Shown: positions 1 to 7,691 of the stretch, piece by piece
How the letters are laid out: each line of letters opens with the position of its first letter
Position numbering within the stretch: position 1 is the stretch's first letter
Notes under the pieces: model-generated
Database searches by the model: none
Told to the model about the DNA's origin: nothing
Seen by the model: only the letters and a program-made list of their open reading frames with translations
Program-made: the position numbers and the translations under genes
Assembly: GCA_018883865.1 (NCBI GenBank)
Contig: JAHLFI010000140.1
Coordinates: forward strand, 1-39,935
DNA length: 39,935 nucleotides
Reading direction: 5' to 3'
From: Candidatus Oceanisphaera merdipullorum
GTDB taxonomy: Bacteria; Pseudomonadota; Gammaproteobacteria; Enterobacterales; Aeromonadaceae

Positions 1-130
1 TTGGGCAAGAAGGGGTAGGGAGCAGACTAAAATAATCGGCTAGAAAGTATTTTATGATTGGATATCCAGTCAAAGCATCAAGATGCAGTGACTGAGGTTA
101 ACTCTAGGATGTTGGGTGTTCAAATAATAT

Positions 131-156
131 GAGGGCGGAGCCTAAGCTCCGCCCTC
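131..156 (-). terminator. Terminator of the cold-shock gene
   Basis: A perfect 11-bp stem (131-141 with 146-156) closes on a 4-base loop. It lies 8 bases past the stop codon of the minus-strand cold-shock gene. The tail on that strand is AT-rich (ATATTATTTG) rather than a pure T run. Confidence 0.75.
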
Positions 157-163
157 ATTGCAA

Positions 164-373
164 TCAAGCCAGTTCTACCTGTTCAGCTTGAGGTCCTTTT
201 TGACCTTGCGTCACGATAAAAGTGACCGCTTGGCCTTCGGGTAAGGTTTTAAACCCGTCACCTTGTATAGAAGAAAAGTGGACAAAAAGATCCGGGCCGG
301 ATGTGCGAGTAATGAATCCAAAGCCTTTTTCTTCGTTAAACCATTTCACTGTGCCTGTTTCTCTTGCGCTCAT
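164..373 (-). CDS. Cold-shock domain protein, CspA family (69 aa)
   Basis: This is a small single-stranded nucleic-acid binding protein that acts as an RNA chaperone. The sequence is one complete cold-shock domain. RNP1 (KGFGFI) and RNP2 (LFVHFS) are both present, after the usual TGTVKWFN opening strand. I start at the ATG at 373 ([11 protein letters not shown]), giving 69 residues, the usual CspA-family length. An upstream in-frame ATG at 421 would add 16 residues unlike the family. The leader is long, as is common for csp mRNAs, but I could not place a promoter. A strong hairpin terminator follows directly. The gene is divergent from the ectoine operon. The family is certain. Whether it is cold-induced or constitutive cannot be told from the sequence. 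Confidence 0.93.
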   Translation of the reverse strand: MSARETGTVKWFNEEKGFGFITRTSGPDLFVHFSSIQGDGFKTLPEGQAVTFIVTQGQKGPQAEQVELA

Positions 374-543
374 AGTCTGTATCCGATGTCGTCTAGAAAT
401 GTGCCAACACTGCGTTGCCACTACCTTGATAGTAGCAGCTCTATTCAGACCTGCGCGTAGTGGGGCTGAGTATGCCAGAAATAAGGTTCTGGGGCAGTTT
501 CAAGGACTAGGTTATCGCTGGGTTTAAGGTAAGGTATCATTCG
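374..543. other. Intergenic region between csp and the ectoine operon
   Basis: This stretch holds the 5' leader and presumably the promoter of the minus-strand cold-shock gene. I see no convincing -35/-10 pair and no credible coding sequence; the open frames across it run antisense to csp and lack family features. Confidence 0.4.
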
Positions 544-655
544 TTTTTAGTTAGTAAAATGCATAACACCCTAACTAAAAATTTAGGTTTATACTTGCAA
601 TGGGCTTATTTTTTGTTAGGTTAGTAGAGTATTTTTACTTAGCCCACTAACTAAA
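544..655 (+). promoter_or_regulatory. Control region of ectA with repeated TTAGTTAG motif
   Basis: An 11-bp perfect inverted repeat (TTTTTAGTTAG at 544-554, CTAACTAAAAA at 571-581) lies just upstream of a TATACT hexamer at 590-595. That hexamer, in the context TTTATACTTGC, resembles the sigma-S type extended -10. A third copy of the motif (ACTAACTAAA, 646-655) sits close to the ectA start. The repeats are directly visible. Their role as binding sites for an osmotic regulator, and the sigma-S reading, are inference. Confidence 0.45.
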
Positions 656-672
656 TAAGGTTAGGACTATAA

Positions 673-1209
673 ATGAATGCTACTACGCATAGAGACTCAG
701 ATACGGACACTAACATGGGCCTGCAACTCTTGTTGCGCCACCCCCAATCAACCGATGGTTACCAAGTAAACCGCCTAATTGATCGATGTAAGCCCCTCGA
801 TACTAACTCTACCTATTGCAACCTTCTGCAGTGCCTGCACTTTGCCGACACCTGTTTGCTGGCCGAAGACCAGTTTGATGGCGCACTACTGGGGTTTATC
901 TCTGCCTACCGTAAACCCACCGAACCAAACACCTTGTTTGTTTGGCAAGTAGCCATAGATAAACGCGCGCGTGGTGAGGGCTTAGCCCGCACTTTGCTAA
1001 CCACCTTATTAGCATCGGATGCCTGCGCCGGCGTCACCCATCTTGAAACAACGATTACCGCGGACAATGCCGCCTCTTGGGGATTGTTTGAAAGCTTTGC
1101 CCGTCGCCAGGCGACAGACTCAAGCACGCGTCACCAACTCTTTGATCAGCAGCGCCACTTTAATGGCGACAGCCCCAGCGAAATTCTGTTTCGCATCACG
1201 CTTGGCTAA
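673..1209 (+). CDS. ectA: L-2,4-diaminobutyrate N-acetyltransferase EctA (178 aa)
   Basis: EctA transfers an acetyl group from acetyl-CoA to L-2,4-diaminobutyrate, giving N-gamma-acetyl-diaminobutyrate, the second dedicated step of ectoine synthesis in the cytoplasm. The protein is a single GNAT domain. The acetyl-CoA pyrophosphate loop is seen as RARGEGLA at residues 98-105, after the strand LFVWQVAID, and the family motif with DNAASWGLFE follows at about 131-140. The length fits the family. The first ~17 residues are a variable, hydrophilic N-terminus. An AGG-rich Shine-Dalgarno precedes the ATG. It is the first gene of ectA-ectB-ectC-ask, so it should share their osmotic regulation. Confidence 0.97.
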   Translation: MNATTHRDSDTDTNMGLQLLLRHPQSTDGYQVNRLIDRCKPLDTNSTYCNLLQCLHFADTCLLAEDQFDGALLGFISAYRKPTEPNTLFVWQVAIDKRARGEGLARTLLTTLLASDACAGVTHLETTITADNAASWGLFESFARRQATDSSTRHQLFDQQRHFNGDSPSEILFRITLG

Positions 1210-1306
1210 CTGCCCCATGTTAAACCGCCATGGCTAACCCCGCTTTGCTGATCGCACTATGAATTTATTTTTATTTTTAATTTAGCTCAGGCTTTAAGGA
1301 ATCAAT

Positions 1307-2581
1307 GTGAATAATATTTTTGAGGTAATGGAATCCAGTGTACAAACCTACGCCCGCTCTTTTCCGGTGACCTTTAATAAGGCACAAGGCGTGTGGCTAT
1401 ACGATCAATCTGGCAAACGTTATTTAGACTTTCTCGCTGGCGCAGGCACGCTGAACTACGGCCATAACCATCCGCAGTTAAAAGAGGCGCTGGTTGAATA
1501 TATTCAGGCCGACGGTATTGCCCACGGCCTAGACATGCACACCACCGCCAAGGCCGGCTTCTTAACGGCGCTGCAACAAATCATTTTAAAGCCGCGCGGC
1601 ATGGATCATGTGGCGCAATTTACCGGACCTACCGGCACTAACGCAGTAGAAGCGGCCATGAAGCTGGCCCGTAAAGTGACAGGCCGCAGCAATATTGTGG
1701 CCTTTACGAACGGTTTCCATGGCGTGAGCTTGGGTGCATTGGCGGCCACCGGTAACCAACACCACAGAGGTGGCGCCGGTACCTCAATGGCTGATGTAAG
1801 CCGTTTACCTTATGACGGTTATCTAGGAGCCGGTGCAGATAGCTTGTTGCTGTTTGAAACCATGCTAAATGATAATTCCAGTGGTTTAGATAAGCCGGCC
1901 GCCGTGTTATTTGAGGTGGTACAAGGCGAGGGTGGCTTGAATGCGTCTTCTTTGAAGTGGCTGCAGCGTCTAGAAAAAATCTGCCGTGCCCACGATATCT
2001 TAATGATTGCCGATGATATTCAAGCGGGGTGTGGCCGAACCGGTACTTTCTTTAGCTTTGAGCCCGCCGGTATTAAGCCCGACATTATTACCTTATCTAA
2101 GTCATTGAGTGGCATGGGCTTGCCATTTGCCATCGTGCTGCTGCGCCCAGAATTAGATCAATGGGAACCCGGTGAGCATAACGGTACTTTCCGTGGCAAT
2201 AATCATGCCTTCGTTACCGCACGTAAGGCACTGGAATTGTTCTGGAAAGACGACACCTTTGCCGCTGAGGTGCGCAAGAAAGGCGAGTTACTGAATCAAC
2301 GTATGCAGGCTCTGGTAGACCGTTTTCCTAAACTGTTCGTTAAGGTTAAAGGCCGCGGCATGATGCAAGGGGTCGCTTGTTACGACGGTGATATTGCCAG
2401 CACCATTACCGGTAAGTGTTTTGAGCGTGGCTTGGTTATTGAAACTGCGGGACCGGATGGTGAAGTGGTGAAGTGCTTATGCCCGCTCATCATTACGGTC
2501 GCTGAGTTAAATCAAGGCCTAGATTGGTTAGAAGAAGCGGCAGCCGAGACCAATGGTGAACGTCTACGTAAAGCGTCTTAA
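1307..2581 (+). CDS. ectB: Diaminobutyrate-2-oxoglutarate transaminase EctB (424 aa)
   Basis: EctB is a PLP-dependent class III aminotransferase that converts aspartate semialdehyde and glutamate to L-2,4-diaminobutyrate and 2-oxoglutarate, the first step towards ectoine. The PLP lysine is K265 in TLSKSLSG. The cofactor aspartate lies in ADDIQAGCGRTG (235-246), and the phosphate-binding region is PTGTNAVE (108-115). The start is a GTG at 1307 with AAGGA six bases upstream; the resulting N-terminus (NNIFEVMESSVQTYARSFP) lines up with known EctB proteins. An out-of-frame ATG overlaps this GTG and is followed at once by TGA. The gene lies 97 bases after ectA and 85 before ectC. Length is typical. 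Confidence 0.97.
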   Translation: MNNIFEVMESSVQTYARSFPVTFNKAQGVWLYDQSGKRYLDFLAGAGTLNYGHNHPQLKEALVEYIQADGIAHGLDMHTTAKAGFLTALQQIILKPRGMDHVAQFTGPTGTNAVEAAMKLARKVTGRSNIVAFTNGFHGVSLGALAATGNQHHRGGAGTSMADVSRLPYDGYLGAGADSLLLFETMLNDNSSGLDKPAAVLFEVVQGEGGLNASSLKWLQRLEKICRAHDILMIADDIQAGCGRTGTFFSFEPAGIKPDIITLSKSLSGMGLPFAIVLLRPELDQWEPGEHNGTFRGNNHAFVTARKALELFWKDDTFAAEVRKKGELLNQRMQALVDRFPKLFVKVKGRGMMQGVACYDGDIASTITGKCFERGLVIETAGPDGEVVKCLCPLIITVAELNQGLDWLEEAAAETNGERLRKAS

Positions 2582-2666
2582 GACGAGTGTACACATATCA
2601 ATAAAGGCGTGAGCATAAACGCGTGCGCCCCTTTAACACCAAACTGCATTAAAGAAAGGAAATAGC

Positions 2667-3062
2667 ATGATAGTACGTACCTTAGCCGAATGTGAACAAA
2701 CTGAGCGCCGTGTAAAAGCAGAAACTGGCACGTGGGAAAGCACCCGTATGTTGTTGAAAGACGACAACATGGGCTTCTCTTTTCATATCACCACTATTTA
2801 TGCCAATACCGAAACCCACATCCATTATCAGAACCATTTAGAGTCGGTGTATTGCATGAGCGGTGATGGTGAAATTGAAGATTTAGCCGATGGCAAAATT
2901 TACCCCATCAAGCCTGGCACCTTGTATGTCCTAGATAAACACGACAATCACCTGTTACGCGGTGGCAGTGAAGATTTGAAGTTGGCGTGTGTGTTTAATC
3001 CGCCATTAACGGGTAAAGAAGTGCATGACGCCGATGGCGTATACGCACTCGACACCGAGTAA
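2667..3062 (+). CDS. ectC: L-ectoine synthase EctC (131 aa)
   Basis: EctC closes the ring of N-gamma-acetyl-diaminobutyrate by removing water, producing ectoine. It is a small cupin enzyme. The conserved opening MIVRTL, the first cupin motif around [19 protein letters not shown] (51-69) and the second around [14 protein letters not shown] (85-98) are all present. These hold the residues that in characterised EctC proteins bind iron (Glu, Tyr and His of these motifs). Length matches the family (about 130). A good Shine-Dalgarno (GAAAGGAAA) precedes the ATG. There is no ectD hydroxylase gene after it, so this locus makes ectoine but not hydroxyectoine. Downstream, strong hairpins separate it from ask. 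Confidence 0.97.
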   Translation: MIVRTLAECEQTERRVKAETGTWESTRMLLKDDNMGFSFHITTIYANTETHIHYQNHLESVYCMSGDGEIEDLADGKIYPIKPGTLYVLDKHDNHLLRGGSEDLKLACVFNPPLTGKEVHDADGVYALDTE

Positions 3063-3093
3063 ACATCGACGAACAAGATCGGACGTGCTGGAG

Positions 3094-3184
3094 ACGGGGG
3101 GCAGCCCCCCGTTTACGGACATTTTCACTGGGCAGGGTGCTCACCTCATCCAGGCCCAATGAAAATGTGCGACCACAGTGAAAA
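3094..3184 (+). promoter_or_regulatory. Hairpin cluster between ectC and ask
   Basis: An 8-bp GC stem with loop CAG (3094-3101 with 3105-3112) is followed by only three T residues. Just after it, a 15-bp inverted repeat with one mismatch pairs 3119-3133 with 3154-3168. The left arm segment TTTTCACTG (3122-3130) can instead pair perfectly with CAGTGAAAA at 3176-3184. Such elements can act as attenuator, partial terminator, mRNA stabiliser or operator. Which applies here is not known. Confidence 0.5.
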
Positions 3185-3212
3185 CCTACTTGATTATGAT
3201 TAAGGGAATAAT

Positions 3213-4649
3213 GTGTCTCACACAGTAGAAAAGATTGGCGGTACCTCCATGAGCCAGTATCAGGCGGTACGCGATAACATCATTTTGCATAATCGCACCC
3301 CAGAACAATATTACCAGCGGCTGTTAGTGGTGTCGGCTTTTGGCGGCGTGACCGATGGCCTATTGGAGTGCAAACGCACCGGGGCGCCCGGCGTGTATGC
3401 CACCTATGCAGATGCAGAAGACGACAGTGCTTGGGAGCAAACACTGGATAACGTGCTGAGTTGCATGGCAAAAATAAACGCAGACATGTTTGGCCAAACG
3501 CCGGAGCGCGCCTTGGCAGACTCATTTTTACAAGAACGCATCCTTGGCATTCGTGATTGTTTGCATCATTTACGTCAAGTCTGCGCCTTTGGGCAGTTTC
3601 AGTTAGCCGAGCAATTACAGACTATTCGTGAATTATTGGCCGCCATGGGCGAGGCACACAGTGCCCATAACATGGTGTTGTATTTACGCCAAAGTGGCGT
3701 TAATGCGGTGTTAATGGACTTAACGGGGTGGCGCGGTGATGAAGCCTTGCCACTCGATGAAGTATTAACCCAAACGTTGGCGCGCTTTGATTTACGTACT
3801 CAGCTACCGGTCGCCACCGGTTACGCCCACTGTAAAGAAGGCTTGATGAATCGCTTTGACCGCGGTTACAGCGAAATGACGTTTAGTCGCTTGGCGGTAT
3901 TGAGTGGTGCGCGTGAAGCCATTATTCATAAAGAGTTTCACTTAAGTAGCGCCGACCCACGTTTGGCGGGCGAAGATAAAGTGATCCCCATTGGTCGCAC
4001 TAATTATGATGTGACCGATCAGCTGTCTAACTTAGGCATGGAAGCGATTCACCCACAAGCGGCGAAAGGCTTACGCCAACAAGACATTCCATTACGCGTG
4101 CGCAACACCTTTGAGCCGGATCACGAAGGTACCTTGATCACCACAGATTATCGCAGCCCGTCGCCGTGCGTGGAGATGGTGGCGGGACGTCGTAATATTT
4201 TTGCCGTTGAGTTGTTTGATCAAGACATGGTGGGGCGTGTCTCCCATTACGCCGAGTGCTTTACCGATGAGCTGGATAGCATGCGCTTGAACTTAGTGTC
4301 TAAAGACATGAACGCCAATACGCTGACCTATTATATATCCGGCAATCGTAAAACCGTGCGTACCTTAGTAAGTGCATTACAGCGTCGCTTTGAGCACGCC
4401 GATATTAATACGCATAGAGTATCAGTCGTGTCGGCGGTAGGTAGCGACATGAGTATTCCCGGATTGCTGGCCCGCTCAGTGGCGGCGTTGAATAAGGCAC
4501 AGGTCCCGGTTCGCGCCGTACATCAGTCGCTGCGTGCGGTAGAAATGCAGTTTATCGTTGATGATGAATATTACGAGCAAGCAGTGCTGTCTTTGCACGA
4601 TGAATTGGTACAAACAGACGCCGAAACCGTGGCCTTAGCCGTGGCGTAA
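3213..4649 (+). CDS. ask: Ectoine-associated aspartokinase Ask_Ect (478 aa)
   Basis: Aspartokinase phosphorylates aspartate to supply aspartate semialdehyde for EctB. The kinase motif KIGGTSM is at residues 7-13, followed by an amino-acid kinase fold (with GYSEMTFSRLA near 225-235) and C-terminal ACT-type regulatory regions from about 310. Proteins of this type in ectoine operons form the Ask_Ect subgroup, regarded as less sensitive to lysine/threonine feedback; insensitivity here is inferred from family and location. The start is GTG at 3213 with TAAGGGA upstream. An overlapping ATG two bases earlier is out of frame and meets a stop five codons on. It is the last gene of the operon, with a terminator after it. 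Confidence 0.93.
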   Translation: MSHTVEKIGGTSMSQYQAVRDNIILHNRTPEQYYQRLLVVSAFGGVTDGLLECKRTGAPGVYATYADAEDDSAWEQTLDNVLSCMAKINADMFGQTPERALADSFLQERILGIRDCLHHLRQVCAFGQFQLAEQLQTIRELLAAMGEAHSAHNMVLYLRQSGVNAVLMDLTGWRGDEALPLDEVLTQTLARFDLRTQLPVATGYAHCKEGLMNRFDRGYSEMTFSRLAVLSGAREAIIHKEFHLSSADPRLAGEDKVIPIGRTNYDVTDQLSNLGMEAIHPQAAKGLRQQDIPLRVRNTFEPDHEGTLITTDYRSPSPCVEMVAGRRNIFAVELFDQDMVGRVSHYAECFTDELDSMRLNLVSKDMNANTLTYYISGNRKTVRTLVSALQRRFEHADINTHRVSVVSAVGSDMSIPGLLARSVAALNKAQVPVRAVHQSLRAVEMQFIVDDEYYEQAVLSLHDELVQTDAETVALAVA

Positions 4650-4708
4650 TGACAGAGGCTATTGCACGCCGTGGCGTTCGGTCAATACACGGCAAACATC
4701 TTCACTTC

Positions 4709-4733
4709 ATCCCTCGAATTTCGAGGGATTTTT
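4709..4733 (+). terminator. Terminator of the ectoine operon
   Basis: A perfect 9-bp stem (4709-4717 with 4721-4729) with a 3-base loop runs into five T residues. It lies about 60 bases past the ask stop codon and is a textbook Rho-independent terminator. Confidence 0.88.
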
Positions 4734-4787
4734 AGTTAATGGCTTCGCGACCAAGCAGAGCGCCGTGCTTCCCTGTTAGGGCGATTT

Positions 4788-4816
4788 TTGGCACACTGCA
4801 GGCCTATTCTTAGGAT
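4788..4816 (+). promoter_or_regulatory. Possible ppiC promoter
   Basis: TTGGCA (4788-4793) and TAGGAT (4811-4816) are 17 bases apart. The predicted transcript would begin only about five bases before the ppiC ATG, which leaves no room for a Shine-Dalgarno, so this is a tentative call. Confidence 0.3.
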
Positions 4817-4827
4817 GTGGATATTTT

Positions 4828-5109
4828 ATGGCTAAGCGTGCCTGTGCCGTACATATTTTGGTGGATACTCAAGCCGAATGTGAGGCGCTGAAACTGAAAT
4901 TAAGTAAGGGAGCCGATTTTCATCAATTGGCCAAGAAGCATTCTACGTGTCCGTCCGGCAAGCGAGGCGGCGACTTAGGCGAGGTGAAGAAAGGCGATTT
5001 AGTGGGTTCGGTGGACAAAGCCGTATTCGGTGGCCCTGAATTAGCGATCCAAGGGCCGGTAAAAAGCCGCTTTGGTTATCATTTGATCAAAGTGCTTTAT
5101 CGTAACTAA
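4828..5109 (+). CDS. ppiC: Peptidyl-prolyl cis-trans isomerase PpiC, parvulin type (93 aa)
   Basis: PpiC is a stand-alone parvulin that speeds proline isomerisation in protein folding. The whole protein is one rotamase domain. It begins MAKRACAVHILV, contains the family signature HSTCPSGKRGGDLGEV (about 39-54) and ends with FGYHLIKVLYRN, the same ending as E. coli PpiC, which has the same length (93). It has no signal peptide, so it should be cytoplasmic. It stands alone between the terminated ectoine operon and ybjD, 98 bases upstream of the latter. Confidence 0.96.
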   Translation: MAKRACAVHILVDTQAECEALKLKLSKGADFHQLAKKHSTCPSGKRGGDLGEVKKGDLVGSVDKAVFGGPELAIQGPVKSRFGYHLIKVLYRN

Positions 5110-5207
5110 TTCTTTTCACGCTCGGAGTTTTCACACCAGCCGGCATTCAGCACGACTTACCTTATATAAGAAGGGGCCTGATGTGCGCCATTTATTAAGG
5201 GTCGAGT

Positions 5208-6830
5208 ATGTATCTTGAGTATATCCAGATCCGCAATTTCATGGGTCTTAATCAGTTGTCGCTGACACTTAATCAGAGTACGGCACTGATGGGCGAAAAT
5301 GCCTGGGGAAAAACCAGTTTGTTTCGCGCCTTGTTTCGCTTAATGGGCCAAGGTGGCTGTTGTTATCAGTTTGAAGAAGATGACTTTTATCGCCATGAAT
5401 CCGATGAGCCCATTAATGAGTTATCGATAACGCTCACCTATCGTGAGTATCGCCCAGGAATCAGTGAACACTCCTCACGACTGGCTCGCTTGGCGCCGGC
5501 TTGGGTAAAGCATAAAGACGGTTTTCATCGCATTCACTATCGAGCACGGGCAAGGCGCACTGACGCCGGTATCACGAGCGAACACGGTTTCTTAAATAGC
5601 GTGGGTGGCGAGCTGGAGTGTGCTCAAGCACCTTTGTTGGTGCATCAATTGATTGAAATGAATCCGGTGTTTCGCTTGCGTGACTCGCGCGGTATTCCTC
5701 AAGACTTACCCATCGTAAATTTAAATGGCGATTATGATCTGTTGTTAACCGAGCTCAGTGAGCAGCTCGCCGTCGAAGATGAGCTGACGCAAGCGGACAT
5801 TAAGGCCGGCTTAGATGCGGTGCGCCAGTTATTGGAACACTATTTTACGCCCCAAGGTGCCACCAGTCGGGCGCCGCGCCGCGCGCGCGACATCGCGATT
5901 CACCCGGTTAACTTAAGTCAGTTGGGTAAATTTAATAGTTGGCAGCCCAAGGGCGAAGACAGCGGTCTTTCGCTGGCGCTGGCGGCGGTGGCGCACACCA
6001 TATTACAAGCTCGGGGTGGTCGGCCTATCGAGGTGGGTGCGCGGCCTTTATTGTTAATTGAAGACCCCGAAAGTCGCTTACACCCTACGGTTTTGGCCGT
6101 CACCTGGGGGATGTTAGATCGTTTTCCTGGGCAAAAGTTGGTAACTACTAACTCTGGCGATTTGTTGTCGGCGTTTCCGCTGCATCATTTGCGCCGTTTA
6201 GTGCGCTATAAAAATCAGACAACAAGCTTTCAGATTGGTAATGAAAAATACAATGGCGAAGACATGCGCCGCATTGCCTTTCATGTGCGCATTAACAGAC
6301 CCATGTCTTTATTTGCCCGCTATTGGTTGTTGGTGGAAGGGGAAACCGAGATTTGGTTACTCAATGAGTTAGCTCGCATTTGTGGCTATGTGTTGCCGGC
6401 GGAGGGCATTCGCATCATAGAATTTGCCCAATGCGGTTATAGCCCCCTGATTAAGGTGGCCCGTGATTTTGGTATTGGCTGGCATTTGTTGACAGACGGG
6501 GACGAAGCGGGGCAAAAATATGCACAAGGGGTACGCAGTCAGTTGCGCGATGAGCGTGAAGAAGACAGGTTGACCGTGTTGCCCAGCGTCGACATAGAGC
6601 ATTACTTGTTTAATAACGGTTTGGAGTCAATATTTCGCCAAGAGGCGCAAATATATGATAAACACACCCCCACAGGTCGCATTATCGAACGCGCACTCAG
6701 TCGGCGCACTAAGCCTGGCATGGCCTTATCGGTGATCGAAGCCATAGAATTACAAGGTGTACACAAGGTGCCTATTGAAATTCGCCGCATGTTTGCGCGC
6801 ATGGTGGCCAATGCCCGTCGTCAACGTTAG
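5208..6830 (+). CDS. ybjD: OLD-family ATPase/TOPRIM protein YbjD (540 aa)
   Basis: YbjD proteins combine an ABC/SMC-like ATPase with a TOPRIM nuclease-type domain (overcoming-lysogenization-defect, OLD, class). The Walker A is GENAWGKTS (29-37). LLLIEDPESRLHP (281-293) corresponds to the Walker B/D-loop region, and TTNSGD (313-318) follows. The TOPRIM glutamate lies in LVEGETE (375-381) and the acidic DGDEAG motif at 430-435, so both halves look intact. Similarity to E. coli YbjD runs over the whole length (552 there). OLD proteins without a neighbouring UvrD-like GajB are class 1. No such helicase adjoins it, so a Gabija-type defence pair is not supported. The cellular role of YbjD is poorly known. 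The stop codon lies inside a (TTAG)4 tract. Confidence 0.9.
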   Translation: MYLEYIQIRNFMGLNQLSLTLNQSTALMGENAWGKTSLFRALFRLMGQGGCCYQFEEDDFYRHESDEPINELSITLTYREYRPGISEHSSRLARLAPAWVKHKDGFHRIHYRARARRTDAGITSEHGFLNSVGGELECAQAPLLVHQLIEMNPVFRLRDSRGIPQDLPIVNLNGDYDLLLTELSEQLAVEDELTQADIKAGLDAVRQLLEHYFTPQGATSRAPRRARDIAIHPVNLSQLGKFNSWQPKGEDSGLSLALAAVAHTILQARGGRPIEVGARPLLLIEDPESRLHPTVLAVTWGMLDRFPGQKLVTTNSGDLLSAFPLHHLRRLVRYKNQTTSFQIGNEKYNGEDMRRIAFHVRINRPMSLFARYWLLVEGETEIWLLNELARICGYVLPAEGIRIIEFAQCGYSPLIKVARDFGIGWHLLTDGDEAGQKYAQGVRSQLRDEREEDRLTVLPSVDIEHYLFNNGLESIFRQEAQIYDKHTPTGRIIERALSRRTKPGMALSVIEAIELQGVHKVPIEIRRMFARMVANARRQR

Positions 6831-6842
6831 TTAGTTAGTTAG
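6827..6842 (+). repeat. (TTAG)4 tetranucleotide repeat
   Basis: Four exact TTAG units contain the ybjD stop codon (6828-6830) and end about 20 bases before the next start codon. Unit gain or loss would change spacing, not the reading frame of ybjD. Confidence 0.8.
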
Positions 6843-6861
6843 TTATTATTTAGGAGATTTC

Positions 6862-7581
6862 ATGACAGAACCCTTAACCGCGCGCTTATTTGCGCCCTTA
6901 GCGCTCACTGCCATCGGTGCCTTGGTAGTTTTGATTTTGGTATTAGCCAAAGGCGACTTGTGTCCTGGCCAGCGGCGGCGCATCAGCGACGGTTTAATGT
7001 CGGTATGGGCAGTGTTGGGCTTAAGCTTGATGCTAGCAGTTGAAGCCCAAGTGCCGGTATTAATGCTGTGGTGGGGCGGGCTAACACTGGCACTGGGTAT
7101 CGGCGTCTTGGTGTATCAGGCTCGTCTGGCAGGTAAGCGTAGCTTAGGCCTTAGTTGGCAGGTGCCGGCCTTAGTCTTGGCGGCAGGCTTAGGGCTGTGG
7201 TTATTACTCCGCGTGGGGCCGGCGGGCATTTTCATGCTGGGTGCCGGCGGTTGTGTGTTTGGTCAGTTGATCATGGTACGGGCTAAACACAGATTGCAGG
7301 CTTTTAATGTGTTATTACCTCTGGTGGGGGTGGGCTGTGCTCTAATGTTTATCTTAGTGTTATTGGGGATAACGGCGTGGCACGGCGACGCCGTTGACCT
7401 AGCCGCTTTGGTGTTGCCCTTTGGTCAATTGTGCGGTGCCGTGTTACTGGGCGCTTTAGTCTGGCTGTGGCCGGTATTTAGAAAAGAAGCGACTTCGGCG
7501 CCTGTGCTAGCGATTGCTACTTTGTTAATCGTGGGCGCACTTACCTTGGGGCAGGGCATCATTAATCAGTTAACGAGTTAA
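6862..7581 (+). CDS. Multi-pass inner-membrane protein of unknown function (239 aa)
   Basis: I do not recognise this family. The protein is mostly hydrophobic, with about seven to eight predicted membrane helices (for example near 9-29, 46-62, 67-85, 98-117, 119-137, 150-170, 183-206 and 215-235). Short basic loops separate them (GQRRR about 36-40, RAKHR about 141-145, FRKEA about 208-212), suggesting those loops are cytoplasmic. There is no signal peptide and no obvious catalytic motif. AGGAG is well placed before the ATG. It follows ybjD by 31 bases, so the two are probably co-transcribed, and an MFS gene follows after 110 bases. A permease subunit or DmsC-like anchor cannot be excluded, but nothing specific supports either. 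Confidence 0.75.
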   Translation: MTEPLTARLFAPLALTAIGALVVLILVLAKGDLCPGQRRRISDGLMSVWAVLGLSLMLAVEAQVPVLMLWWGGLTLALGIGVLVYQARLAGKRSLGLSWQVPALVLAAGLGLWLLLRVGPAGIFMLGAGGCVFGQLIMVRAKHRLQAFNVLLPLVGVGCALMFILVLLGITAWHGDAVDLAALVLPFGQLCGAVLLGALVWLWPVFRKEATSAPVLAIATLLIVGALTLGQGIINQLTS

Positions 7582-7637
7582 GCTGCCTTAACATTTTTAA
7601 ACTGAAAAAAACTCACCTTCTACATCAATTTCTCTCG

Positions 7638-7690
7638 TTGTACTTGACGACTAAGGCTCTTAACATGCGCGCCTCGTAATTCGGAGGCGC
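7638..7690 (+). promoter_or_regulatory. Possible promoter and Shine-Dalgarno hairpin of the MFS gene
   Basis: TTGTAC (7638-7643) and TAACAT (7661-7666) are 17 bases apart. Just downstream, GCGCCTC (7669-7675) can pair with GAGGCGC (7684-7690), which contains the GGAGG Shine-Dalgarno of the gene starting at 7692. If a transcript begins upstream of 7669, the ribosome site would be masked. Confidence 0.35.
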
Positions 7691-7691
7691 C

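Noticed and set aside
5208-6830. YbjD as GajA of a Gabija defence system
   Set aside because: No UvrD-like GajB adjoins it, and the full-length match is to chromosomal YbjD.
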